A stretch of 33,694 bases of DNA from Syntrophobacteraceae bacterium (GTDB lineage Bacteria > Desulfobacterota > Syntrophobacteria > Syntrophobacterales > Syntrophobacteraceae), in contig SLCH01000092.1 in NCBI GenBank assembly GCA_007125915.1, positions 1-33,694 of the forward strand, in the 5' to 3' direction. Positions 16,583 through 25,800 of this stretch are shown here, one piece after another; position 1 is the stretch's first letter; each line of letters starts with the position of its first letter. The notes under the pieces were generated by a model. It did no database searches and was not told the DNA's origin. It worked only from the letters and a program-made list of their open reading frames with translations. The position numbers were made by a program, and so were the translations under genes.

Positions 16583-17812
16583 ATGGAAAAATTGAACGAA
16601 GACAAAAGAGAAACGGTGGAAATCTACTCCAATGGAGCCAGGATCAAAGTGCTGGGAATTGGGGGGGGAGGTGGCAACGCCATCAACAACATGATTCGGG
16701 CCGGCCTCGACGGCGTCGAGTTCATCGCGGCAAACACGGACTTTCAGGTCCTGGAAAAAAGCCTGGCCCCGCAGCGGATTCAGTTGGGCGTGAGCCTCAC
16801 CAAAGGTTTGGGCGCAGGAGGGAATCCCGACATGGGGTCGAAGGCAGCCCAGGAAGACATGGAGAAAATCCGCAACGCTGTGGAAGGCAGCGACATGGTG
16901 TTCATCACGGCGGGACTGGGCGGCGGAACGGGAACAGGGGGTGCGCCGGTGGTGGCCGAGATTTGCCGGGAAATGGGTGCCCTCACCGTCGCCGTTGTGA
17001 CAAAGCCTTTTGCCTTTGAAGGCAAAGTGCGCCAGAAAAATGCCGATGAAGGGCTCAAGTCCCTCGAAGCCGTGGTGGACACTCTCATCACCATTCCCAA
17101 CAACCGGCTGCTGTGTCTTGCGGACAAAAGAGCAACTTTTCTTGAAATGTTTCGGCGTGCGGACGACATTCTTCTTTATGCCGTGAAAGGCATTTCCGAT
17201 CTCATCGTGCACCCCGGTTACATCAATGTGGATTTCGCGGACTTGCGGACAGTCATGGGAGAAAAGGGCCTGGCACTCATGGGAACGGGTGTGGGAAGCG
17301 GAGAGAACCGAGCTTCCCAGGCTGCGCAGCAGGCCATTTCCAGCCCTCTCCTGGAAGACATTTCCATTCATGGAGCCAGGGCCGCTCTCATCAACATCAC
17401 CACCGGCATGGACCTGGGAATGCATGAGTTTGAAGAGGTTGCTTCCCTCATTCACAAAGAAATGGATGAAAATGCGAACATCTTCCTCGGCATGTCCATA
17501 GATCCTTCCATCGGCGAGGAAGTTCGGGTGACCGTGATAGCCACGGGCATCGGGAAAATGGAGCAGCCTCAGAAAGCTGATGTGTCCGAACGCATCAGAA
17601 GGGCCAGAAACAATGGCATGGGAACCGAGCTCAATTACGATTATTTGCAGGTGCCCACAGTTGTCCGGCATGGATCCACCCGGGAACCTCGTGAAGCTTC
17701 CTATCATGAGGGGCAGTCAAGAAGAAAAACGTTCCTTCAGAAGATCAGCGGCTCCAATCTGGAAGAGGAAGATTTGAGCATTCCCACTTTCATTCGCCGT
17801 CAGGCCGATTGA
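16583..17812 (+). CDS. ftsZ: Cell division protein FtsZ
   Basis: FtsZ is the tubulin-like GTPase forming the cytokinetic ring. From ATG 16583, behind AAGGG at 7 bases, it has 409 residues. The GTP-binding segment GIGGGGGNAINNM, the tubulin signature GLGGGTGTGGAPVVAE, and the synergy region (NVDFADL, ...GEEVRVTVIATG) are intact. A variable linker of about 60 residues leads to the conserved C-terminal peptide DLSIPTFIRRQ, which binds FtsA and other partners. ATG 16565 is in frame but has no ribosome binding site. A 208-base spacer after ftsA, with a CCCC/GGGG hairpin near 16472-16489, may hold an additional ftsZ promoter, but I see no strong match. Confidence 0.98.
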   Translation: MEKLNEDKRETVEIYSNGARIKVLGIGGGGGNAINNMIRAGLDGVEFIAANTDFQVLEKSLAPQRIQLGVSLTKGLGAGGNPDMGSKAAQEDMEKIRNAVEGSDMVFITAGLGGGTGTGGAPVVAEICREMGALTVAVVTKPFAFEGKVRQKNADEGLKSLEAVVDTLITIPNNRLLCLADKRATFLEMFRRADDILLYAVKGISDLIVHPGYINVDFADLRTVMGEKGLALMGTGVGSGENRASQAAQQAISSPLLEDISIHGARAALINITTGMDLGMHEFEEVASLIHKEMDENANIFLGMSIDPSIGEEVRVTVIATGIGKMEQPQKADVSERIRRARNNGMGTELNYDYLQVPTVVRHGSTREPREASYHEGQSRRKTFLQKISGSNLEEEDLSIPTFIRRQAD

Positions 17813-17845
17813 AAGTTTTTCCAGCCAGGGTTAATTAAACATACC

Positions 17846-17863
17846 TGACGGAATTGTCCGTGC
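17846..17863. promoter_or_regulatory. Operator-like inverted repeat resembling the tetR promoter site
   Basis: TGACGGA-ATTG-TCCGTGC matches the site at 34-51 (TGACGGACCAGTCCGTCA) at 13 of 18 positions and keeps the same ACGGA-N4-TCCGT core and spacing. It could be a second, weaker binding site for the TetR-type regulator, or simply part of an RNA hairpin (flanking CCAGC at 17821-17825 and GCTGG at 17862-17866 also pair). Speculative. Confidence 0.3.
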
Positions 17864-17895
17864 TGGAATGACTCAAGCTGCGCAATGGCGTGAGA

Positions 17896-17936
17896 ATGCC
17901 CTTTTTCCAGGCTTTGTCGCCTGGAAAAAGGGGCAT
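17896..17936. terminator. Terminator-like hairpin after ftsZ
   Basis: The arm ATGCCCTTTTTCCAGG at 17896-17911 pairs with CCTGGAAAAAGGGGCAT at 17920-17936 with a single bulged G, across an 8-base loop. It is very stable and sits about 85 bases behind the ftsZ stop, so it probably ends the dcw transcript. No T run follows, so termination may need Rho or the stem may mainly protect the 3' end. Confidence 0.6.
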
Positions 17937-18183
17937 CGTTCACTGTCTTCAATGACGTCCGCCCTGTCTGTCTTGAACTCGGCAATAAAAACGTTTCAGG
18001 CAATTTTCCAAAATCCCCTTGGAAGACAACTGCGTTTTCATTTGAAGAGCAAGGGATCATCCAACCTCAGAATCTCGTGACCGCAATGTTATCCAGTCCG
18101 CACCCATCCATTTCCTGTGGCCCCGCTACCCGGTGGGCGAAAGTTCCCTGCCAACGGCTTCATGACAGCTTTTTCGACGGCCC

Positions 18184-19938
18184 ATGACGAGAAGATTGAA
18201 GCAGCGCCAGCTTTTGTGGCTTTCCCAGGAAAAGGGCACCATTTTTAAAAACTGGAGCGGACGGTTCAGAGTTGCCCTCGCTTTTCCCAACCGATATGCC
18301 GTGGGCATGTCCAATCTGGGGTTTCAGTCTGTCTATGCGGGCCTCAACTCCCATGACGGGGTGCTCTGTGAGCGGGTGTTTTACCCTGAGCATGAGGACA
18401 TTCAGGGCCTGAGAAATGAGGACTGTGGACTCCTGTCCGTGGAGTCGCAAACTCCCGTCCATCAATTCCACCTCCTCGCTTTTTCTGTCTCTTTTGAAAA
18501 CGACATTCCCAATGTCCTTCAAATGCTCCAGATGGCTTCCATGCCCGCGAAGGCTGAAGAACGGGATTCAAGGTATCCTCTCGTGGCGGCGGGAGGGGTT
18601 GCGGTCTTTCTGAACCCGGAGCCCCTGGCCCCTTACATGGACTTCATTCTTGTGGGGGAGGCGGAAGCCCTTCTACCCCAACTCTGGGATTACATGAAGG
18701 GAATGGCAACGCGCCCCTTCGACCGTTCCCCCTTTCTCGCCCACCTCGCTCGAAGCATGCCGGGCATTTATGTGCCCTCCCTCTATGGCGTCTCCTATGA
18801 GAAGGGGGGGCAACTGGCGGCCATGGAGCCTCTGCCCGGCAGTGGAGTGCCTGAGCGCGTGGTTCATCAAAAGGCGGACTTTTCCGTCAGCAGTCCCTGC
18901 AGGACGGTGATCACCACCCCCAACGCCGAATTTAAAAGTGTCAATCTGCTGGAAATCGGCCGGGGATGCGGACGAGGGTGCCGGTTCTGCGCCGCTGGAT
19001 TTGTCTATCGCCCCATGCGCACCCACAGCGCCCGATCATTGCTCGCATCCGTCCAAAACCATTTGGCCCGCATCCCCCGCGTGGGACTGGTCAGTGCTGC
19101 CGTGTCCGATCATCCCGAGATCAGTGATTTGTGTCGAAACCTGCTCGATCTTGGTGGGGCCTTGTCCTTTTCATCCCTGAGAGCGGATGGGCTCACTCCT
19201 GAACTGGTCTCAGCCCTGAAAAGCAGCGAACACCGCTCCGTTGCCATTGCACCCGAAGCGGGATCCCAAAGGCTCAGGCAGGTCATCAACAAAAACCTTC
19301 GCCTGGAGGAAATCCTAAGTGCGGTGGATCTTCTGACGGAAAAGGACATCCTGCACCTCAAGCTTTATTTCATGATCGGCCTTCCCACGGAGACCCGGGA
19401 TGACCTGCAGGCCATGGTGGACATGGCCAAAAGCGTCAAGCACCGTGTGCTGCAGATCAGCCGCGGGAAAAAGAGGCTGGGGGACATCACCCTGAGCGTG
19501 AACAGCTTTGTGCCCAAACCGTTCACCCCCTTTCAGTGGTTTCCATTTGCGGGCGTCAGGGAACTCAAGGACCGGGCGCGCTGGATTCGAAAGGCCCTGC
19601 AGAAAGTGGCGAATGTGCGGGTCCATTTTGACCTTCCCAAGTGGGCCTACGTTCAGGCACTCCTCGCTCGAGGAGATCGCCGGGTCTCGCCCATTCTCGA
19701 TAAGGTTGCCCTGGAAGGATGGTCCTGGGCGAAAGCTATGAAGCAGACGCCCGTGAATGCCGACTTCTGGGTCATGAGAGAACGGGAAAGGGATGAGCTG
19801 TTTCCCTGGGAGATCATCGATCACGGAATCAAAAGGGAGTACCTGTGGGAAGAATACCAAAAGGCCCTTGCGGGGAAAGAAACGGCACCCTGCGATGTGG
19901 AAAGTGGCTGCACCCGCTGCGGCGCGTGTGCCTTTTGA
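18184..19938 (+). CDS. B12-binding-type radical SAM protein
   Basis: This 584-residue protein has a degenerate Rossmann-like N-terminal half resembling a cobalamin-binding domain (VALAFPNRYAVGMSNLGFQS; AAGGVAVFLNPEPLAPYMD; VGEAEALLP). A radical SAM core follows, with the cluster motif GRGCGRGCRFCAAGFVYRP (CxxxCxxC) near residue 262. The DxHxxG cobalamin motif is not evident, so B12 may not bind. The C-terminus carries three cysteines (CTRCGAC), possibly a metal site. It resembles the widespread radical SAM family that has a B12-like N-terminus (TIGR03960-like) and unknown substrate. The ATG at 18184 lacks a good ribosome binding site. It is monocistronic, with a terminator-like hairpin after it. 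Confidence 0.85.
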   Translation: MTRRLKQRQLLWLSQEKGTIFKNWSGRFRVALAFPNRYAVGMSNLGFQSVYAGLNSHDGVLCERVFYPEHEDIQGLRNEDCGLLSVESQTPVHQFHLLAFSVSFENDIPNVLQMLQMASMPAKAEERDSRYPLVAAGGVAVFLNPEPLAPYMDFILVGEAEALLPQLWDYMKGMATRPFDRSPFLAHLARSMPGIYVPSLYGVSYEKGGQLAAMEPLPGSGVPERVVHQKADFSVSSPCRTVITTPNAEFKSVNLLEIGRGCGRGCRFCAAGFVYRPMRTHSARSLLASVQNHLARIPRVGLVSAAVSDHPEISDLCRNLLDLGGALSFSSLRADGLTPELVSALKSSEHRSVAIAPEAGSQRLRQVINKNLRLEEILSAVDLLTEKDILHLKLYFMIGLPTETRDDLQAMVDMAKSVKHRVLQISRGKKRLGDITLSVNSFVPKPFTPFQWFPFAGVRELKDRARWIRKALQKVANVRVHFDLPKWAYVQALLARGDRRVSPILDKVALEGWSWAKAMKQTPVNADFWVMRERERDELFPWEIIDHGIKREYLWEEYQKALAGKETAPCDVESGCTRCGACAF

Positions 19939-19965
19939 TTCTTTTGGTTCCGGCACGGGCACAGG

Positions 19966-19990
19966 CGGCCATTTTTCAAAAAGGCCGTTT
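19966..19990 (+). terminator. Terminator after the radical SAM gene
   Basis: CGGCC at 19966-19970 pairs with GGCCG at 19983-19987, and the inner TTTTT/AAAAA can extend the stem. A short TTT follows. It is placed 28 bases after the stop codon. Confidence 0.55.
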
Positions 19991-20076
19991 CATGACCGCG
20001 GGGTGAAGGGAAGGGAAAGGCGTGAAACACCTTGAATGCCCTTTGGCGGACACGGGGAGAGTGCTTCAGAGGTCCC

Positions 20077-20105
20077 TTGATATTGTTTGATTTTGTCTTT
20101 ATATT
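20077..20105 (+). promoter_or_regulatory. Sigma70-like promoter of the dnaJ-like gene
   Basis: TTGATA at 20077-20082 and TATATT at 20100-20105, each 5 of 6 to consensus, are spaced by the optimal 17 bases in a locally AT-rich stretch. The predicted start near 20112 leaves a leader of about 100 bases before the coding region. No CIRCE or sigma32-like heat-shock element was seen. Confidence 0.7.
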
Positions 20106-20209
20106 GTTGAGTCGGGTGATTAAATTTGTCGTGAAGCGGTATGATTTTATTCTCCCACCGAGGGGCTGCTTTTCCATATCACTAGTGGACCAGGAGATGT
20201 GCACCGAAT

Positions 20210-21127
20210 ATGTCTTCACACGATTACTATGAAACTCTTGGCGTTTCGCCCAGTGCGACCACGGAAGAGATCAAACGAAATTATAGAAAACTGGCGCTGG
20301 AGACGCATCCCGACAGGAATCCCAACGACAGGGCTGCGGAAGACCGTTTCAAGAAGATCAGCGAGGCCTACGGGGTTCTCATCGACCCTCAGAAGCGTCT
20401 GCAGTATGACCAATACAGGCAGTTGGGCGTCCATTCCCGGCCTGGAGCCAGACCCCATGGTCAAGGGGGGTTCGGATACAGCCAGGAGGAAATCTTCAAG
20501 GATTTTTTCAACAGCCGCTATGCACAGGACATTTTTGCTGAAATGCAGCAAGAGTTTCAGCGCATGGGGTTTCGTTTTGACGACCGTTTTGTGAACCGCG
20601 TTTTTTTTGGTGACAAGAACATCTTTTTTCAGGGGTTCTTTTGGGGCACCCCGGGGACAACGCGTGTTTACCGGTACACAGCCCGTTTTGGCAATGGAGG
20701 TCACGTTCACAAGCCTCACGCGGGGTCTTTTGATCAAAGAACCCGATCCATGCAGCAGCACCAGCCCAAAGGGTTTCTGGAACAAAGTGCCTCCCTTTTG
20801 GGAAAGGCGGTCAAAAAAACTGGAAATTACCTCTTTGATAAGGTGGTGGGCTGGCTGGGGGGGTCCACGGCCCATCGTCTCAAGGCAGAAAGCGGCGAGA
20901 GTGTCGCCGACCTGACCTATCAGCTTGTCATTTCCCGGGACGATGCTCACCTTGGGGCGCTGGTGGAGGTTGATCTGCCCCATATGCCCGAAGGAAATCG
21001 CGTGTCGGTGAGAATCCCTCCGGGGGTCAGAACGGGAACCAGGCTGAGGCTCAAAGAGAAGGGAAGACTTCTTTCCCAAAAGACTCAGCAGCGAGGCGAC
21101 TTGTATCTTGAGTTGAAGGTCACCTGA
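20210..21127 (+). CDS. DnaJ-domain co-chaperone lacking the zinc-finger domain
   Basis: An N-terminal J domain (about residues 4-70, with the essential HPD in ETHPDRNP) stimulates DnaK ATPase activity in known relatives. In place of the CxxCxGxG zinc-finger repeats and Gly/Phe region of true DnaJ comes a middle part rich in Phe, Gln, Arg and His. The protein ends in a partial DnaJ C-terminal, client-binding-like beta domain (residues about 235-305, [21 protein letters not shown]). At 305 residues it is near CbpA size but differs in layout. Only weak ribosome-binding bases (AGGAG about 15 bases upstream) precede ATG 20210. It has its own promoter and ends 22 bases from the convergent selA. Its specific client is unknown. 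Confidence 0.85.
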   Translation: MSSHDYYETLGVSPSATTEEIKRNYRKLALETHPDRNPNDRAAEDRFKKISEAYGVLIDPQKRLQYDQYRQLGVHSRPGARPHGQGGFGYSQEEIFKDFFNSRYAQDIFAEMQQEFQRMGFRFDDRFVNRVFFGDKNIFFQGFFWGTPGTTRVYRYTARFGNGGHVHKPHAGSFDQRTRSMQQHQPKGFLEQSASLLGKAVKKTGNYLFDKVVGWLGGSTAHRLKAESGESVADLTYQLVISRDDAHLGALVEVDLPHMPEGNRVSVRIPPGVRTGTRLRLKEKGRLLSQKTQQRGDLYLELKVT

Positions 21128-21149
21128 AGCTTGTCCACCCTGAGAGGGT

Positions 21150-22574
21150 TCAAAGAATCGATTTGATCAGTTTTCTGAATGCTTCCTGAATGATTTCCAC
21201 TTCGCCATCCTGCAGCGTTCTCACGTCCATGAGGTAGCGATCGGACTCGATCCGCCCTATGATGGGCGTCCTGCTCTTTCTGAGGGCAGTTTCAATGCGC
21301 TGGGTGGCTATTTTGTCTGATCTCACAGCCACTGCCCATGTTTTGAGGTTTTGTGCGGGCAGAGCGCCTCCACCCACTTGAGAGTTGCTCGCCACCTTTT
21401 CCATGTCCAGACACTCTTGTGCATCGGCGGCTCTGATCGCTGCCAGGAGTTCCTCCGCTTTTTCTTCCAGTGTTGTCAATGGCATGGTGATCATACGGAG
21501 TGTGGGGATCTTGAGAAGGGCCTCCCTTTCGTCTCTGTAGAGCCTGAGAGTGGCCTCCAGAGCCCCCAATGCCATTTTGTCCACTCGCAGGGCTCGGGTG
21601 AGAGGGTTTTTTCTGCACCTGGCGATGAGGTCTTCCCGGCCCAGAATGATGCCCACCTGAGGACCCCCCAGCAGCTTGTCACCGCTGAAGGTCACCATGT
21701 CCGCGCCCGCGTTCACCGCATGCTGCACCGTGGGTTCTCCCGTGAGGCCGTAAGGTCTGAAATCGATGAAAGAGCCGCTGCCCAGGTCTTCTATGACGGG
21801 AATCTCATGCTTTTGCCCCAGGGAGACCAATTCTTGGAGAGTCACTTCCGAAGAGAAACCCACAATTCGATAATTGCTCGTGTGGACTTTCATGAGGAGC
21901 GCTGTGGATTCCCCGATGGCGCCGGCATAGTCCTGAAGGTGCGTGCGGTTGGTGCATCCCACGTCCTGGAGAATGGCTCCACTGGCACGCATGACATCGG
22001 GTATGCGAAAGGATCCGCCGATTTCCACCAGCTGCCCTCGAGATACGATGACCTCCTTCCCCTGTGCAAGAGAGTTCAGGACCAAAAAGACGGCACCGGC
22101 GTTGTTGTTCACGACGAGTGCCGCGTCAGCTCCCGTGAGTTCACAGAGAATGGCTTCCGCATGCACGTAGCGGGAACCTCTTTTTCCCCTTTCCAGATCA
22201 TATTCCAGATTATTGAAGCCTTGGCCTATGAGCTGCAGTCGCTCCAGAGCCTCCCTGGGAAGAAGGGAGCGCCCAAGATTTGTATGGACAACGATTCCCG
22301 TGGCGTTGACCACCGGGCGCAGCGTGTAGTCACTGAGGTCTTCGATGCGCTGGATGACATGATTCACAATGTGGTTGACCTGGAGTTCCTCTTCAGTGAT
22401 TTGGGAAGTGTTTTCCCGCAACCGCTTTCTTGTTTCCTCAAGAACATGCCGAATACTGTCCAGAACAATTTTGCGGGGATGGGTGCCGAGGGACTTTTGA
22501 AGGGCATCCGTATGGAGCAAAACGTCCACACCGGGTATGCGCCGCATGAGATCTTGAATGGAAGTATGGGGCAT
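21150..22574 (-). CDS. selA: L-seryl-tRNA(Sec) selenium transferase SelA
   Basis: SelA is a PLP enzyme that converts seryl-tRNA(Sec) to selenocysteyl-tRNA(Sec) using selenophosphate. From ATG 22574 it has 474 residues. Motifs: N-terminal tRNA-binding helices beginning PHTSIQDLMRRIPGVDVLL, then NATGIVVHTNLGRSLLP, the PLP lysine in TFSGDKLLGGPQVG (Lys300), and the C-terminal RTPIIGRIESDRYLMDVRTL. The frame is open 92 codons further upstream, but those residues do not look like SelA; AAGGGAGAG lies before ATG 22574. The usual partner selB and tRNA-Sec (selC) are not in this window, so a selenocysteine system must be completed elsewhere. Confidence 0.96.
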   Translation of the reverse strand: MPHTSIQDLMRRIPGVDVLLHTDALQKSLGTHPRKIVLDSIRHVLEETRKRLRENTSQITEEELQVNHIVNHVIQRIEDLSDYTLRPVVNATGIVVHTNLGRSLLPREALERLQLIGQGFNNLEYDLERGKRGSRYVHAEAILCELTGADAALVVNNNAGAVFLVLNSLAQGKEVIVSRGQLVEIGGSFRIPDVMRASGAILQDVGCTNRTHLQDYAGAIGESTALLMKVHTSNYRIVGFSSEVTLQELVSLGQKHEIPVIEDLGSGSFIDFRPYGLTGEPTVQHAVNAGADMVTFSGDKLLGGPQVGIILGREDLIARCRKNPLTRALRVDKMALGALEATLRLYRDEREALLKIPTLRMITMPLTTLEEKAEELLAAIRAADAQECLDMEKVASNSQVGGGALPAQNLKTWAVAVRSDKIATQRIETALRKSRTPIIGRIESDRYLMDVRTLQDGEVEIIQEAFRKLIKSIL

Positions 22575-22769
22575 GTGGCTGACTCTCCCTTCGATTGAGT
22601 GTGCAGGTCCGGGGGCCGCAAGAAAAGTGGGAAGGGTGACTTTCTTTATTGGAAGGCCTTCGCTATATTTTCCCTTCAAACATGTTCTCTGATTCCTTTT
22701 GTTGCCGCGTTTTCCAACGGACGCATCAGATTCTACAGCTTTTGCTGAAAAGTGCAAAGCAGGCAACCC

Positions 22770-22799
22770 TTGAATCTCAAGGAATGTGGGCATTATCAT
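22770..22799 (+). promoter_or_regulatory. Candidate mfd promoter in the divergent selA-mfd spacer
   Basis: TTGAAT at 22770-22775 and TATCAT at 22794-22799 are separated by 18 bases and lie 85 bases before the mfd start. The whole 309-base spacer (22575-22883) between the divergent selA and mfd contains no supported gene. I see no equally good promoter toward selA. Confidence 0.45.
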
Positions 22800-22883
22800 A
22801 CCGCTGCGGTGAAACGACGCGCCCATTGAGGCCTGCCGCGTTCTCATCATCAGAACATTTTTTTGATTGCGACGGATTCAGTC

Positions 22884-25800
22884 ATGGAAAATCATGCCTC
22901 GGCGGCGGAGATCAGCACAGGGCAAAAAATAAACCAAGCCATGCACAGTTCAAGAGATGTGTGGGAGTTTCTCAAAAACAAAAGGGAGTCGGTGATTGTT
23001 CGAGGAACTCAGGTGCCGGCATTGGCTTATCTCGCTGTCCAGTGCTTCAAGCACACGCGCCGCTCCCTTCTCTTCGTCACCGCCACCGATGCGGAGGCCG
23101 AAGGGTTTGCGGAGACCATCAGTTTTTTTCTTGGTGTCGACGGGGACAAACCCCGAAAGACTTCTCAATCCAGAGTGTTTTGCTTTCCTTCAAGGACCAC
23201 ACGCAAATCCCAGTCGCTCAACAAAAGTGAAACGGTGGCCAGGCGCATGGAAACACTTTATGCCCTGCGCATGGGTTCCGCTCCATCCATTGTGGTGACT
23301 TCCGCCCTGGCCCTCATGGAAAGGCTGCCTCCTCCTGAAGTTCTTGAAAAAGAGGTGGAGTATCGCGTGGTGGGAGAAACCTTCGATCTGGACGCTTTCA
23401 CCAGGAGGCTGATTGAGCGCGGATATTACCGGGTTTCCCTTGTGACCGAGTATGGTGACTTCAGTCGAAGGGGAGGCATACTGGATGTGTTCAGCCCCCT
23501 TTATCCCTGGCCCTGCCGCCTCGAATTCTTTGGTGATGAATTGGAGTCCGTGCGGCTCTTTCACCCCACTTCCCAGAGATCACTGGGAACACAGGAGGAA
23601 CTGATTCTCATTCCTGCCAGCGAGATCATTTTGAATGGTTTCGCCCTGGAGCGGGCAAAAAAGGCTCTTCTCGATGACGTGCAACAGGAAAATTTAAGCC
23701 CTTCAGCGGCCAATGTGTGGCTTGACAAGCTCCAGGAAGGGCATCAGTTTGGCGATTTTGAAGGGGTCATGTCCGTCTTTTATGAGAACCTCACATCCAT
23801 TCTGAGTTACCTTCCCCCTGGAGCCCTCATTTTTTGGTCGGACGAGAGCATCATTCGAAAGGAAATGAGCGAAACGTACTGGAAAATATTGCAGAAGTGG
23901 AATGATCGGACTTCTCAGCAGGAATGGCTTCGTCATCCCAGGGAACTTTTTTTTGACACTGAAGAGTTGGAGGCGCTTGTTTCGTCCGGACCCTTCCAGC
24001 ACGTTCGTGCCCATGCTCTCTCTTCCACCGCTCCCGCCGGACGTGTCTTTGACCTTGCAACGGAGAATCACCATGAGCTGGCCATTTCCATGCGATCGCA
24101 CAGCAACAAGGAGCGCCTCCTGGAGCCTCTCGCCCGTCATTTGAAAAATTCCGTTGAAGAAGGATTCAATGCCTTCCTGGTGTGCCGGCAGAAGGAAAGG
24201 GCCAGAAGAATGGCCGAATTGCTCCCTGCTTATGGGTTGGAGGCACAGTACAGTGATCAGCCCTTTGCCCAGGAGTCCTATGGGTCGCGTGCCGTCAAGG
24301 TTCTCAGTGGAAGTTTGACCAAAGGCTTTGACTGGTCCGCGGAAAGGCTCACGGTGCTTGCAGAGGAGGAAATTTTCGGTCGAAGGCATCCAAGGCGCTC
24401 TTCCGGGAGATCCCCGTCCGGACTTTTTCTCAATTCATTTGAGGATCTGAGGGTGGGAGACCATGTGGTTCATGTGGATCATGGCATCGGCGTCTATAAA
24501 GACCTGGTGCATCTCAATGTCCGGGGGATTGAAAGCGACTTCCTCCTTTTGGGTTACCAGGACTCCGATCGCCTCTACGTTCCTGTGGAAAAACTGCAAA
24601 AAGTGCAGAAGTACCTGGGAGTGGAGGGGCAGGATCCCCGACTGGATAAGCTGGGGGGAAAATCCTGGGAAGCTGCCAAGAGAAAGGCCAAGGAGACCAC
24701 GGAACGTATTGCTGAAGAACTTCTGCAGATCTTTGCTGCCAGGTCTGTCAAAGAGGGTTTTCGCTTTTCCCTCCCCGATGATCTTTATCATGAATTCGAG
24801 GCCAAGTTCGGTTACGAAGAAACTCAAGATCAGCTCCATGCCATCGAGGATGTTCTGAAGGACATGTCTTCTCCCCGCCCCATGGACCGCCTCATCTGCG
24901 GTGATGTGGGGTATGGCAAAACGGAAGTGGCTTTGCGCGCTGCATTCAAGGCGGTCATGGATCACAAGCAGGTGGCCATGCTGGTTCCCACGACCATTCT
25001 CGCGGAGCAGCACTACCAGGCCTTCAAGGAAAGGTTCGAAGGATTTCCGGTCCAGGTGGCTTCCCTCAGTCGCTTCAAGACGTCCACCCAGCAGAAAAAG
25101 CTGGTGGAGGAACTGAGCCGCGGCACCGTGGACGTGGTCATTGGCACACATCGCCTGCTGCAAAAGGATGTTTCGTTCAAGGATCTGGGACTGATCATTG
25201 TGGATGAGGAGCACCGGTTTGGAGTCAAACACAAAGAAAAGCTCAAACAGTTCCGGGTCTCGGTGGATGTTTTGACCCTCACGGCCACTCCCATTCCCAG
25301 AACGCTCCACATGTCCCTTTCGGGTATTCGCGATCTTTCGACCATCGAAACCCCTCCCGAAGACCGGCGTGCCATAGAAACCTTTGTTTGCAAGTATGAC
25401 GAATTCACCATCAAGGAGGCCATCCATCGCGAACTGAGCCGCAAGGGTCAGGTCTTTTTTGTGCACAACCATGTCCAGTCCATTTACCAGACAGCGGCCT
25501 TTCTCAGCCGCCTCGTTCCTGAAGCCCGCATCGCCGTGGCCCACGGACAGATGAAGGAGCGTGACCTGGAAAAAGTCATGCTGGACTTCATACAGCGAAA
25601 AATCGACGTGCTCGTGTGCACCACCATCATCGAATCGGGGCTCGATATCCCAGCGGCCAACACCATTGTCATCAATCGCGCCGACAAATTCGGACTCGCA
25701 CAGATTTACCAGCTCAGGGGGCGGGTGGGCCGATCCACTGAGCAGGCCTATGCATATCTGCTCATACCCGATGAGCACCTCATCACGAGAGACGCACAAA

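Larger units (their letters stand above)
17813..18183. other. Intergenic region after ftsZ
   Basis: A 371-base gap with no gene I can support. It holds an operator-like inverted repeat at 17846-17863 and a strong hairpin at 17896-17936, both listed separately. The rest, up to the radical SAM gene, shows no clear promoter or RNA element by eye. Confidence 0.6.

Noticed and set aside
18060-18183. Possible cobalamin riboswitch before the B12-type radical SAM gene
   Set aside because: No B12-box consensus or extended pairing could be traced by eye; a covariance-model search would decide it.
21351-22598. 415-codon open frame on the plus strand under selA
   Set aside because: Antisense shadow of selA, which is complete on the minus strand.
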